Shown: piece by piece, positions 1 to 8,112 of the stretch
Layout: every line of letters begins with the position of its first letter
Position numbering within the stretch: position 1 is the stretch's first letter
Origin: Chengkuizengella sediminis
GTDB lineage: Bacteria > Bacillota > Bacilli > Paenibacillales > KCTC-33759
Direction: 5' to 3'
DNA length: 64,000 nt
Assembly: GCF_010078385.1 (NCBI RefSeq)
Contig: NZ_SIJC01000011.1
Coordinates: 1-64,000 of the forward strand
Program-made: the position numbers and the translations under genes
The notes under the pieces: generated by a model
Database searches by the model: none
What the model saw: only the letters and a program-made list of their open reading frames with translations
Told to the model about the DNA's origin: nothing

Positions 1-154
1 ACGATAAGCCTTTTCCCGTTTCTTTATATGTATCATTCCACAAACCTAAGAAACGATTAAACACAAAACGACTGCAACCCATCGTTTTATGGATTAGGAT
101 TTCTTGTTTCTTTGTAGGATATATGCGAAATTTATAGGCTTTATTGACTAACAT
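1..154 (-). CDS. tnpB: IS200/IS605-family TnpB, N-terminal part (cut by window edge)
   Basis: The first 51 codons read MLVNKAYKFRIYPTKKQEIL followed by IHKTMGCSRFVFNRFLGLW, the characteristic N-terminus of TnpB/OrfB proteins of IS200/IS605 and IS1341-type elements. These are RNA-guided nucleases encoded within the transposon. The ATG at 154 follows a GAGGTGAGG ribosome site. The rest of the gene, its catalytic RuvC part and its right end with any omegaRNA lie outside the window, so intactness cannot be judged. No tnpA is seen beside it, so it could be an IS1341-like element mobilised in trans. Confidence 0.9.
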   Translation of the reverse strand, partial: MLVNKAYKFRIYPTKKQEILIHKTMGCSRFVFNRFLGLWNDTYKETGKGLS

Positions 155-205
155 TTCCTCACCTCGCTTAGTTTCATTTTACAACAAAGAGGGAGTGATT
201 ACAAA

Positions 206-227
206 CATCTGTTCGAGTGTTCAGATG
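206..227. repeat. Palindrome upstream of tnpB, candidate IS605 left-end hairpin
   Basis: CATCTG (206-211) and CAGATG (222-227) form a 6-bp stem with a 10-nt loop, about 50 bp upstream of the tnpB start. IS200/IS605 elements carry sub-terminal hairpins instead of terminal inverted repeats, so this is the likely left-end hairpin. The cleavage site could not be fixed from sequence alone. Confidence 0.4.
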
Positions 228-321
228 CATTCATCCCCCCACTTAATTTTCACTCGTTTCACATTTTTTTAGTTTGAAGTTGGGGGTCTTCTGCTAGGAA
301 TAGATAAAGGAGTTAATATGT

Positions 322-483
322 ATGTTGTTTAAAAAAACAAAAAATAAAGTAGTGAAATTTCCTAGAGAAAGAGTAATTAATCCGGAAGAAAGCTTTAAAT
401 CTATGAGAGAAAGTAATGAAAGGATAAGGAAGAAAGGCAACGAATTAAAAAAAAGGGCAGATGAATTAAGAAAGAAAAAATAA
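322..483 (+). CDS. Small basic protein, 53 aa, unknown function
   Basis: ATG at 322 lies 10 nt after AAAGGAG. The product starts MLFKKTKNKVVKFPRERV and is very rich in Lys, Arg and Glu, probably helical throughout, with no signal peptide or membrane segment. Its C-terminus (ELKKRADELRKKK) resembles that of the convergent small gene at 551-703, and both carry an RER motif near the N-terminus, so the two look like diverged copies. Function unknown. Confidence 0.5.
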   Translation: MLFKKTKNKVVKFPRERVINPEESFKSMRESNERIRKKGNELKKRADELRKKK

Positions 484-484
484 A

Positions 485-517
485 AAGAGACTTTGGATTA
501 TTAACCCAAAGTCTCTT
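485..517. terminator. Bidirectional intrinsic terminator
   Basis: A perfect 12-bp stem (AAGAGACTTTGG with its complement) is flanked by T-runs on both sides. The better T-run is on the minus strand. It separates two convergent small genes. Confidence 0.8.
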
Positions 518-550
518 AATATATTTTTTGCAAAGCATTACTTGCTTTGC

Positions 551-703
551 TTATTTGTTTTGTAGTCGTAATAATTGCGCTCTTTTTTTTAGATCAGATC
601 TTTTTTTCTGCATTTCTTTTAAATCATTTTGAAGGAGTTTGTTTATGTCTTGATTTAAATCAATTTTTCTTTCTCTAATGATTTTTTTCTCGACTAATAA
701 CAC
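551..703 (-). CDS. Small basic protein, 50 aa, paralogue of the neighbour at 322
   Basis: GTG at 703 lies 8 nt after GGAG; an alternative GTG at 712 would give 53 aa. The product MLLVEKKIIRERKIDLNQ ends in LKKRAQLLRLQNK, similar in length, charge and C-terminal motif to the plus-strand small protein at 322-483. It overlaps the last codons of the 382-aa membrane protein gene (ending at 675), so the pair is probably translationally coupled. Function unknown. Confidence 0.45.
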   Translation of the reverse strand: MLLVEKKIIRERKIDLNQDINKLLQNDLKEMQKKRSDLKKRAQLLRLQNK

Positions 704-1823
704 CTTGATCACTCCATCCTTTTTTATTGTACAATAGAAATGAGAATCTACTAACTATTTCTATAATTAATATAAGTATACCATCCTTCTGATCATCAGG
801 CAATTTTTTGAAGTCTTCATCATTTTCTAGAATAAAATTAAATACCCATATTTTATTATCTTGTTGATTTTTTTTAATTGTAATAACATCAAAATCATCG
901 TACTCATAAGTTATAATGTTATTCTCTTGATTTTTTAAGGCTTTTACCGAACTGTGATTTTTATAGTTATCATCCTTCAAATGAAATGTAGTTCCATTCT
1001 TTATCTCATCTAAAGTTTTTACATCCTCTCGTTTTACTATCTGTTGTGTTCTAGTATCCATTTCATATATTGTAAATGGAAGGATATCTAAATCATACCA
1101 ATGGCCATTACCGTTTTCTAATCTAGCTAAAAATATTTTTATCTTTTTTAAAAAATCAATTAGATAATCATTTTCAAATAATTTATCTTCGTAATGTTGG
1201 AATGTCAGATCATAATCATTAAGTAGTTCATCATATCTTTGAATATAACCATCTTTTTCAACATCAAAAGTAGTTTTTAACTTAGAAAGAGAATCACTCA
1301 TTTTATCTGCAAATCTTTCATCATTAATTTCCCTTGTCGTGATTTGTCCATGCATATATTGATATAGTTCAGAAAAAGAAAAATCATGACGGAAACACTC
1401 CGCATATAAATCATACTCTTCCTTTTTGACTAATTTATATACATCTATATGAAAACTAGGATTCTTTAATTTACCCATATCACGGAAGTTTACTCCTAAC
1501 ACAACAATATAGCCTATCAACAAGAACAAGGTTGCCCAAATTTTTGTATCAAACAAAACATCAGCTTGTACAAATGGCAAAACAGTTGCCCCTATTATTG
1601 GAAGTGAAAGGGATCGTGTAACTAATTCCATGAATTGATTTTTTATTTTCTTTATAGCACCAAGTTGAGTAATAGGCTTCATAAGTAAAACCCATTTCCA
1701 ATTTGGTAGTCTCCCAGCTTGACTATCTAAGTACTGGTCACGAAACTGCTTCATAGCCTTATCGTATGTCTTTGACAACTCAAGCACTCTATTCATATAT
1801 GTTTTTTTATTATTTTTGTCCAT
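675..1823 (-). CDS. Two-helix membrane protein, 382 aa, unknown
   Basis: ATG at 1823 follows AAGGAGAG with good spacing. The first 70 residues are basic and cytoplasmic-looking. Two hydrophobic segments follow at about residues 71-90 and 95-112, then a long soluble acidic/aromatic region to the end. The topology suggests a membrane-anchored protein with a large cytoplasmic C-terminal domain. I do not recognise the family. It lies upstream of and overlaps the small gene at 551-703. Confidence 0.7.
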   Translation of the reverse strand: MDKNNKKTYMNRVLELSKTYDKAMKQFRDQYLDSQAGRLPNWKWVLLMKPITQLGAIKKIKNQFMELVTRSLSLPIIGATVLPFVQADVLFDTKIWATLFLLIGYIVVLGVNFRDMGKLKNPSFHIDVYKLVKKEEYDLYAECFRHDFSFSELYQYMHGQITTREINDERFADKMSDSLSKLKTTFDVEKDGYIQRYDELLNDYDLTFQHYEDKLFENDYLIDFLKKIKIFLARLENGNGHWYDLDILPFTIYEMDTRTQQIVKREDVKTLDEIKNGTTFHLKDDNYKNHSSVKALKNQENNIITYEYDDFDVITIKKNQQDNKIWVFNFILENDEDFKKLPDDQKDGILILIIEIVSRFSFLLYNKKGWSDQGVISREKNH

Positions 1824-1849
1824 TTATAATCTCTCCTTTTAGGCTTGTC

Positions 1850-2058
1850 CACATTTATACCCTACCATAACCATCCATATATCGGGTTAATAACCAATTG
1901 GACTAATGAGTCTCACTTTTGATAGGTAATGGATATATATCTGACCTTCTTCTTTGTAGTTGTTTATTGACATTTTCAAGTATATTAAAAATTTCAACTA
2001 GTACTATATTTTTCATTTTCACAAACTCCGCCCAAAGTGGCGCAGATTTGTGCCCACC
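1850..2058. other. Intergenic stretch without recognisable feature
   Basis: No convincing reading frame, hairpin or repeat was found between the start of the 382-aa gene and the broken gene that ends at 2059. Confidence 0.4.
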
Positions 2059-2311
2059 TCATTTTTTGCTTAATGGAAGGTAGATTTTTTGAAATACTTC
2101 GTATACTGATATAATCTTTTTCTTTTTCAGTTTTTTTTGTAACCATTTTGCCTTCTCTTCTACACGATAATCAACATCGCTATGGAACGGACATAAGGCT
2201 TTATATTGATTACGAGTCTTCTTTCGTGCAATCACTTGGCAAACTAATCATTCTGATCGCTATACGTTGCTCTTCAGTATAACGATCTATGATACGCCCT
2301 TTTACATTCAA
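2059..2311 (-). pseudogene. Frameshifted small gene (about 80 aa when joined)
   Basis: A TTG at 2311 preceded by GGAGG opens a frame reading MNVKGRIIDRYTEEQRIAIR and then stops early. Shifting by one base after about codon 22 gives a continuous second frame containing QVIARKKTRNQYKALCPFHS and a Lys-rich tail to the stop at 2059. The CPFH segment hints at a small metal-binding protein. A single indel best explains the two abutting frames. Two short overlapping genes are the alternative. Family unknown. Confidence 0.4.
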
Positions 2312-2453
2312 TTTTTTATCCTCCTAATTTTTTTTGAATAAAAAAAGACCGCAAAACTCTAAAAAGAGTTCATACGACCTTTTGACTAGCAAACACTACT
2401 GGTTGCTTATATACATTCAATTTTTTCGTCCAGTATCACATCTATTATAAGGA

Positions 2454-2810
2454 TAGGGATGACCCCTTGTCCTAATAAATGCGACAAGGGACTCCCTCCC
2501 TCCTTAAATTTAAATACAAAAAAAGTATGCTTCAATTTTGAATGAACACACTTTGTTTCTTTTTTTTCAGATCTCTGAATACAGAATCTGACAAGTATGA
2601 TTTTTTTGTTCCTCTAATTTTATCAGCGAGTATCATCCTATTTTGATACATGAGAAACGTTGCTTATTTCAAAACATTTCTATTTTGAACTTGACCCGTT
2701 ATCTTTGATTAAGCTACTTGGGTTATCTATTTAAAAAAATAGATTTCTTCTCTTTTGTTAAAAGAGGTATTCATTTCATTCCGCATATAGGAAAAGAATG
2801 GAATGAATAT
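2454..2810. repeat. Hairpin-rich non-coding region next to rep gene
   Basis: At least five strong dyads occur in about 350 bp with no gene: 2464-2490 (CCCTTGTC stem, with a further AGGGA/TCCCT pair outside), 2630-2649 (GTATCA), 2725-2744 (ATCTATTT), 2750-2766 (CTCTTTT), and 2769-2808 (13-bp stem ATTCATTTCATTC with one wobble). It lies just beyond the stop of the replication protein at 2934. It could be a single-strand origin, part of an origin region or an oriT. Nothing in the sequence decides between these. Confidence 0.45.
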
Positions 2811-2933
2811 ATGTGTTTATTTTAATACATTTTCATTTGAGCTGCAACATAATATTTTGAAATGGATATAACTTTTAAAATATGTATTGAGTCTCGTTAT
2901 TTACTTCTGCATAAATAATATAATTAAAATTTA

Positions 2934-3905
2934 CTAAAAGCTGTTTACAGCATATTCTTTATTTTTATCATATTGTAAGTACATAGATTCGTTTTGAAGC
3001 GTTGTTTTTAACCAATCGCTATTAAATGGTTTTTTGATATTCTTTTTCATCATATTAATTTCAAATATGGTAATAGATCGCCTAATTGCTTCAAAATCAA
3101 CCTCATTGATTATATCTTTTACTAGATTAAAAAGTAAGGCTACATGTTCGTCCATATATTTATATCTTTTACATTGTTTAAAAAACTCTTTTTCATTTTG
3201 GGTTAATGATTTAGATTCTAGTTTTTGATATAAAAAATGGATAGCTGATTCTTCGCGCGCATGCGCGTTATTATCTTCTTCATCTTCTTTTTTTATTTTT
3301 GTAATATTCTTTGCAGTACTCTCTGTAGTACTCTTTGTTATAGGAGGACCCGATTCGGCATTTCTAGAAGTTCCGATTTGGTACTTCTCAAAATTTCGAT
3401 TTGGCATTTCTAGAAGTTCCGATTTGGTACTTCCTACGTCTGACATAGGTTTTATGTCCATTTCTTTTTCAAGATACGTATTAAATTCGTCAATTTCAGG
3501 ACTTAGTTTCTCTTCATAATTGTTTAAAATTTTATTTAGTTCTTGCAGAAAAACAGGGATATTAAGTCGGATATGTGTTGTTGTTTTATTTTTGAATTTA
3601 AAAATTTTTTTAATTATAATTTCTTTTTCTATTAATTTTTTTATTGCCGTCATATAATGCTTTTTTGTAAATCGTATTTCTTCGTACCACTCCTTTATTT
3701 CTTTTGCAATCCAAAAGTGTCCTTCTTTTTTTACTCTTAGCTTGGTATTACCGTTACTATCGGGTAAATACCAGTATATAATTTGCGATAATAAAATACC
3801 TGCCATAAGATCATCAGCCATATCAATATATGATTTTTTAACATCGATAGTGTCTTTAGAGTGTTCTTCCCATGAAATAAATTGTTTCCATCTTAAAATT
3901 TCCAT
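2934..3905 (-). CDS. Replication protein with DnaD/phage-like winged-helix N-terminus, 323 aa
   Basis: The N-terminal region (WKQFISWEE, then DVKKSYIDMADDLMAGILLS and KLRVKKEGHFWIAK) matches a family found in Bacillota plasmids and phages next to replication genes: a winged-helix domain recognised from the ADDLMAGILLSQIIYWYLPD helix and the K-rich wing. I chose ATG 3905 because AAAGAGGTGA precedes it; an upstream ATG at 3950 lacks a ribosome site. The gene contains four tandem 23-bp repeats (3349-3440). Iterons inside an initiator gene are typical of theta plasmids of low-GC Gram-positives, and this supports an initiator or replisome-organiser role by inference. The C-terminal half is Lys/Glu-rich and not recognised. 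Confidence 0.6.
   Translation of the reverse strand: MEILRWKQFISWEEHSKDTIDVKKSYIDMADDLMAGILLSQIIYWYLPDSNGNTKLRVKKEGHFWIAKEIKEWYEEIRFTKKHYMTAIKKLIEKEIIIKKIFKFKNKTTTHIRLNIPVFLQELNKILNNYEEKLSPEIDEFNTYLEKEMDIKPMSDVGSTKSELLEMPNRNFEKYQIGTSRNAESGPPITKSTTESTAKNITKIKKEDEEDNNAHAREESAIHFLYQKLESKSLTQNEKEFFKQCKRYKYMDEHVALLFNLVKDIINEVDFEAIRRSITIFEINMMKKNIKKPFNSDWLKTTLQNESMYLQYDKNKEYAVNSF
3349..3440. repeat. Four tandem 23-bp repeats (iterons) inside the replication gene
   Basis: Units start at 3349, 3372, 3395 and 3418, each exactly 23 bp, sharing the core CCGATTTGGYAYTTCT. Units 1 and 3 end in AGAAGT, which also forms an inverted repeat with ACTTCT across unit borders. A 23-bp period is about two helical turns, as expected for initiator binding on one face. 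They fall in the stretch coding for a linker after the winged-helix domain. Confidence 0.75.
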
Positions 3906-4122
3906 ACAAAAATTCACCTCTTTAGTAATTAATTCAAAAATTAGTAACAATTTTATCCAATATTGTTGAATGTATCTTTATATCTTTGTATAATAAAAAA
4001 GATAGACTTACTCTTAATTTTGACAATAAGAAAAAGAGCCTTAGTTTTTCATTTTTTGAAAACAAGGTTTTAAATGTTTTAATTGTGTTCCTTGTTGCTA
4101 CTAACAACTAGGGACGTCTGAT

Positions 4123-4230
4123 CCATTGGTTACCAGCCAATGGGTTCCGGGTTAATTTACCAATTGAAATATGTAGAATGTTACCTACATTCTATCAATG
4201 GACGGCTTCCACTACCAATGGAAGCTTTTT
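4123..4230 (+). ncRNA. Candidate structured small RNA with terminator
   Basis: Three hairpins follow one another: CCATTGG/CCAATGG (4123-4143), TAGAATGT/ACATTCTA (4174-4194) and GCTTCCA/TGGAAGC (4205-4225). The last is followed by TTTTTG, a typical intrinsic terminator. Each loop carries a TACC or CTACC core. It lies between the two replication genes, a common place for a counter-transcribed RNA or copy-control RNA. No promoter was pinned down. Confidence 0.45.
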
Positions 4231-4332
4231 GTTGTTTAAAGGAAAATATCTTTTCGTCATCAATATTTAGTTTTCGACATCTGTCCTGTGAACATTATAG
4301 CAACTTTACCAAAATTGTGTAAGTGTTATCAA

Positions 4333-4825
4333 AGTACGTGTATTATGTAAAAAGCCTATATTTATAAGCTATAAGTTTGGTACGCTATTTTTGTAAAAAC
4401 CTCTGGAAGCCCTCTCATTAAAGGATTATTTGATAATTTAAAAAAAACGAAAAAAACTTTCCTGATTTTGGTACGCGATAAATGTAAAAAGCTTAGTTTA
4501 AGGTACACAATTTTCGTAAAAATGTATAGAAAGTACGTGAGTTTCGTAAAAAGGAGCACTATTTTACCCTCATATAAGGAGAATCGCACTTTGAAATTTT
4601 GAGTGAAATATAGTAATCACGTAATTTTCTTTTGAAAAAATAGTAAAGTACGTGAAATTCGTAAAAACCATTAATAAAGTACGTGTATATAGTAAAAAGA
4701 TGTGATGGAGTACGTGAAATTCGTAAAAAAGTATATAAGGATAATAAAAAAAGAGTGAATTTTACACTGTAAGGTGTAAAAATCCACACTTTTTACATTA
4801 TAAAGTACGTGTATTTTGTAAAAAG
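4333..4825. repeat. oriV: Nine 22-bp iterons, candidate replication origin
   Basis: Units begin at 4333, 4379, 4470, 4502, 4532, 4647, 4678, 4709 and 4804. The shared pattern is GTACGTGnATTTnGTAAAA, with ACGC or ACAC in three of the leftward copies. Spacings of 30-32 bp, or about three times that, keep most sites on one helical face. The set starts 8 bp beyond the stop of the 482-aa initiator, so initiator and origin form one replicon. Confidence 0.85.
4756..4787. promoter_or_regulatory. Near-perfect palindrome between the last two iterons
   Basis: TTTTACAC (4760-4767) and GTGTAAAA (4774-4781) sit inside a longer imperfect palindrome bounded by GTG and CAC. The arms resemble the GTAAAA part of the iterons, so this could be a dimeric initiator site. 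It may also act as a terminator for the initiator gene. Confidence 0.5.
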
Positions 4826-4832
4826 ATATAGA

Positions 4833-6281
4833 TCATGGGATAAGAGATTTAGCAGGAGATATAAAGAAATCTGCTTTTTCTGATTCAGTAAGTGGAGTCA
4901 GAATAATCTCAAATCCATTTCCTATTCTTTTATAATCCTCAACCAATATTTTCGCTTCTTTAAACTCTTGAAGTGAAGATTCTATTAACTTTAAATTGCT
5001 ATCAATTCTTTTTGAACGGAATCTAATCCGGTCAGAAAAGAAGTTATATTCAAAGTTACTTTTCATGTCACAGCCTTGCAAAAAAGCATCTAGTCGCTCT
5101 TTTTGAAAAGCGTAGATTAAGATTTTTGACAATCTATTTTCTAATCTATGAATGAGATGACTGTAAATTTGTACAGTCTGTTTTGTAATGAATTGTTGGT
5201 GAAGTGTATCTGAGAATTTGACTTCAGCATAAACACGACCGGTCGCTTCTTCTTTTGTAACCTTCACTTCTTGAAACAAGTTATATAGGAAGGTTGTTTT
5301 CGTATCTTTATTAGCTCCTGTAGTTCTGCCTTCAATACTGAAACGCCCAATTTTAGTTAAACGCTTTGTTGCTAGTTCATATGCTTTTTTGCTAGTATTT
5401 CCATAGACTCTAGTTAATAGAGGGCGTAAATCAAAAATAATCTTTTTCTCTGTATAAAAACGTTCGTCTCTGTTCTCCATAACGTGTTCAATAATTTCTG
5501 AATCCGTATCATCGAGTAAAAACATTTTGTCTAGTTGAACTTCCTCATCATCATTCACAGCTACTAAGGATCGAACGACTCGATTATCACTTAATTTATA
5601 GTCATCATATACAATTGTGGACTGTTGTTCTTCATCAAATAGGATATTTCCTTTTAATTTTGCTTTACCATCAGCAAATACTGGATTTTCAATTAAATCT
5701 TTAAATCTGTGTGTGATCCAATTTTTTGGTGAATTTTTTAAGAAATCGCAAATGATACACACAAAATCGTTCTCAAATGCTTTTTCGATTTGGTATTTTT
5801 GTTTTTTTTCTAGATAAGGAAAGTCCGTTAAACGTTCATTACGTTCTTTTGCCCACTCTTCTATTTCCATCAATCTGGAAGTTATAAATTCTTGTGGTAC
5901 TTTAATATTTTTGAGTGCACCTTTTAGACGATCATCTGCACTCTTTCTTTCGAGAAACTTTAATAAAACTTCTCGTTCCTCATGAATAGGTGTGTAATTA
6001 TTTCCATCTACTTCTTTTATTAGCTGCTTAAACCAATTTTTTTTGGTCATTTGTCTGCGTCTATGATAATTTGTTTTAATTTCTAATAAATCTACAACAT
6101 CATCATTATTAAAAAAGATATTATTCATGGTGTCCTGTATGTAGGTATCGAAAGAGAGTTTTTGATCTGTACTATGTTCTGTAAGTACAAACTTGAATAA
6201 TTTTTCTTTAGTCTTATCTCCGATGAGGATATGCAATTCATCGAAGACAAATCTTGGTATCTCCTGGATATTTACACCCAT
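4833..6281 (-). CDS. rep: Plasmid replication initiator, iteron type, 482 aa
   Basis: ATG at 6281 follows GGGAGGT. The C-terminal half shows the winged-helix layout of Rep_3/RepB-like initiators: LLTRVYGNTSKKAYELATKR with IGRFSIEG (about residues 298-327), then YSHLIHRLENRLSKILIYAF (about 383-402) and a second wing region. The N-terminal 200 residues are charged and helical. Nine 22-bp iterons immediately downstream are its probable binding sites, which is the strongest support for the role. Exact family assignment is uncertain. Confidence 0.75.
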   Translation of the reverse strand: MGVNIQEIPRFVFDELHILIGDKTKEKLFKFVLTEHSTDQKLSFDTYIQDTMNNIFFNNDDVVDLLEIKTNYHRRRQMTKKNWFKQLIKEVDGNNYTPIHEEREVLLKFLERKSADDRLKGALKNIKVPQEFITSRLMEIEEWAKERNERLTDFPYLEKKQKYQIEKAFENDFVCIICDFLKNSPKNWITHRFKDLIENPVFADGKAKLKGNILFDEEQQSTIVYDDYKLSDNRVVRSLVAVNDDEEVQLDKMFLLDDTDSEIIEHVMENRDERFYTEKKIIFDLRPLLTRVYGNTSKKAYELATKRLTKIGRFSIEGRTTGANKDTKTTFLYNLFQEVKVTKEEATGRVYAEVKFSDTLHQQFITKQTVQIYSHLIHRLENRLSKILIYAFQKERLDAFLQGCDMKSNFEYNFFSDRIRFRSKRIDSNLKLIESSLQEFKEAKILVEDYKRIGNGFEIILTPLTESEKADFFISPAKSLIP

Positions 6282-6393
6282 CAGCCTACCTCCCTATCAA
6301 TTATATCTATTTCCATTGTAACGCATTTTAAAAGATGTCTCCATTATGATAATTACAAATATAAATCATGTTGAAAACATTGATCAGAAATAA

Positions 6394-6429
6394 ACGTGTG
6401 TATACATAAACACATACGTGTACATATAT
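6394..6429. repeat. Hexamer-phased cluster 1 beside the parB-like gene
   Basis: Six consecutive 6-bp units: acgtgt, gtatac, ataaac, acatac, gtgtac, atatat. They share the RTAWAC-type pattern and exact 6-bp register of the large array at 9929-10138. It lies 33 bp beyond the stop of the ParA partner gene. Confidence 0.55.
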
Positions 6430-6461
6430 CTCCTCTTATCATAGTTAAAAATTGATCATAT

Positions 6462-6827
6462 TTAAGAACTAGTAGACCTATTTAAATCATCATGAAGTTT
6501 CTTGAAATGAAGTCTAATTGCATCATTTACAAACTCTGTCTGAGCCCCCCTAGAACCACTCGTTAAACTAATAAGAGCCTCTAGTAAATCATTATTGATA
6601 TAAAATGTTTTTCTAGTATATAAATCCTCAAATAAAGGTTTACTAGTTATTGTTTGTGATAAATCCCTCACCATATCATTTACACTCTTAATTTCATTGT
6701 CATTTTTTTTATCATTTTTCTTTTCTTCTGATTCTAATAATTGTTTATGAGCTTCTTTATTTGTGGACCCTTCTGAAGATTTAGATTGTAGTAAATTAGA
6801 GAATTTTTCTTTTTTATTTTTGGACAC
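6462..6827 (-). CDS. ParA-partner DNA-binding protein, ribbon-helix-helix-like, 121 aa
   Basis: GTG at 6827 with GAGGAG 10 nt upstream; the start overlaps the 3' end of parA by 14 bp, so the two are coupled. The N-terminal 65 residues are charged and probably disordered. The C-terminal part has RKTFYINNDLLEALISLTSG followed by FVNDAIRLHFKKL, the strand plus two helices expected of a ribbon-helix-helix fold as in ParG/omega-type centromere binders. Phased hexamer clusters flank the operon and are the probable binding sites. The partition role is inferred from context. Confidence 0.65.
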   Translation of the reverse strand: MSKNKKEKFSNLLQSKSSEGSTNKEAHKQLLESEEKKNDKKNDNEIKSVNDMVRDLSQTITSKPLFEDLYTRKTFYINNDLLEALISLTSGSRGAQTEFVNDAIRLHFKKLHDDLNRSTSS

Positions 6828-7581
6828 GTTGTTTCAACTCCTCTGTAAATTCCATATATTGTTGTAACGCAGTTTTATCTTGCTTAGTATGATCAGAAAT
6901 CCCTGTAATCGTAAACTCTTTGATTCTTGATCTTCTCTTAATAACCGTATTAAAAACGATATCTTCATAATCAATTCTAGCTTGATCTAATATCGATGTA
7001 TCAATTATTGTTCTTGCGTCTAACATCGATGTTAATATACCTGCCAACAATAATTTTGGATTTGTTTTATTTTGAATACTTTCTAAAAATTCTAAATAAC
7101 GATCCAAAGCATCGAAACAAAATGGCTCAGATTGAAGTAACACTACAGCATAATCAGCTGCACTTAAAGCATTAATCGTTTGCTCCCCAAGATTCGGAGG
7201 ACAATCGATAATAATATAATCATAATCATTGTGCACAACATCTAATGTTTCTTTTAAAAGTAGATTCGGATCACCTTTATATTCCTTATATAAAAACTGT
7301 GAAAGTGTAGAAAGAAAATCTTCAGCTGGTAAAATATCCAATGTATCTGATACTGAATAAATGTAAGGTCTAGGATTCTTCTCTTTCACCGCTTGAAGAA
7401 CCGTTTTACCTTCAAAATCATAAATATTACGTTGTGATAAAAAAGAGGTTAAATTCCCTTGAGAATCAAAATCTACTGCCAATACTTTATTTGTTTTTGA
7501 TAATAAATAACTTGTAATAGCTGCTGATGTCGTCTTCCCAACGCCACCCTTATGATTACCAAAATTAATAACAATCGCCAT
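6814..7581 (-). CDS. parA: ParA/Soj-type partition ATPase, 255 aa
   Basis: The deviant Walker A motif KGGVGKTTS is at residues 11-19, VDFDSQGNLT follows as the A' region, and DYIIIDCPPNLG is the Walker B strand, all diagnostic of ParA/MinD ATPases. ATG 7581 is chosen over an upstream ATG at 7617 because GGGGTGTGA precedes it and homologues start just before the Walker A. It forms an operon with the ribbon-helix-helix-like partner downstream and should drive plasmid segregation. Confidence 0.92.
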   Translation of the reverse strand: MAIVINFGNHKGGVGKTTSAAITSYLLSKTNKVLAVDFDSQGNLTSFLSQRNIYDFEGKTVLQAVKEKNPRPYIYSVSDTLDILPAEDFLSTLSQFLYKEYKGDPNLLLKETLDVVHNDYDYIIIDCPPNLGEQTINALSAADYAVVLLQSEPFCFDALDRYLEFLESIQNKTNPKLLLAGILTSMLDARTIIDTSILDQARIDYEDIVFNTVIKRRSRIKEFTITGISDHTKQDKTALQQYMEFTEELKQRVQK

Positions 7582-7651
7582 TTTTTCACACCCCATATAT
7601 AATATATAATTCAACAATCAAATAAAAATCCCTTTATAGCTATTCAAAAAT

Positions 7652-7675
7652 GTACACATAAACATACACATCTAG
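7652..7675. repeat. Hexamer-phased cluster 2 upstream of parA
   Basis: Units gtacac, ataaac, atacac, then two weaker ones, in exact 6-bp steps, about 70 bp upstream of the parA start. Suited to autoregulation by the partner protein. Confidence 0.5.
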
Positions 7676-7735
7676 AAACAACTGATAAATGCGCTTATTC
7701 CTTCCGTATCTTTCTTAAGTATAATTGAATTTTGT

Positions 7736-7759
7736 ATATATGTACACCTATACGTACAC
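7736..7759. repeat. Hexamer-phased cluster 3 upstream of parA
   Basis: Four units (atatat, gtacac, ctatac, gtacac) in 6-bp register, 155-180 bp upstream of parA. Same pattern as the neighbouring clusters. Confidence 0.5.
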
Positions 7760-7781
7760 TGATTTGAACACTGAAGTAGAT

Positions 7782-7883
7782 ATGACCAGTGTATTAAAAT
7801 TTGTTGTAAATCATGAAGATATTTCCACAATACAAATATATGATTTAAGGAAAAATGAAAAAGAGAAAAATATTAAAGATTGA
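7782..7883 (+). CDS. Possible 33-aa peptide
   Basis: An ATG frame encodes MTSVLKFVVNHEDISTIQIY and a charged tail, ending just before a terminator hairpin (7889-7921). The ribosome site is weak (GAAG). It may be a real micro-gene divergent from parA, or chance. Function unknown. Confidence 0.25.
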   Translation: MTSVLKFVVNHEDISTIQIYDLRKNEKEKNIKD

Positions 7884-7888
7884 AAAAA

Positions 7889-7921
7889 ACAGCCCTTATT
7901 TAGATGTGTAGCAAAGGCTGT
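7889..7921 (+). terminator. Stem-loop, weak terminator candidate
   Basis: ACAGCC and GGCTGT form a 6-bp stem with a 21-nt loop containing further A/T pairs. No long T-run follows. Confidence 0.35.
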
Positions 7922-8112
7922 ATGAATTAAACTATAATAAAAAAATACTAGTAAATATTAATACGAGTACAAAAAATAGTATAAATGTTACTATGAGACT
8001 TATTATTAATGTACCTAATGACTTCCAAAATCATTAATTGTCCATCTGATATTTTTGATCAATATATCTTTTAAAACTACAACCAAGCAATCAAATTTAA
8101 AATTCTGCAGGT

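Noticed and set aside
1-154. TnpB stop inside the window suggesting a pseudogene
   Set aside because: The frame is open to the window edge; only truncation by the window is seen, so no claim of decay is made.
4140-4789. Three short frames (60-76 codons) across the iteron region
   Set aside because: They run through iterons and palindromes, lack ribosome sites and have low-complexity products.
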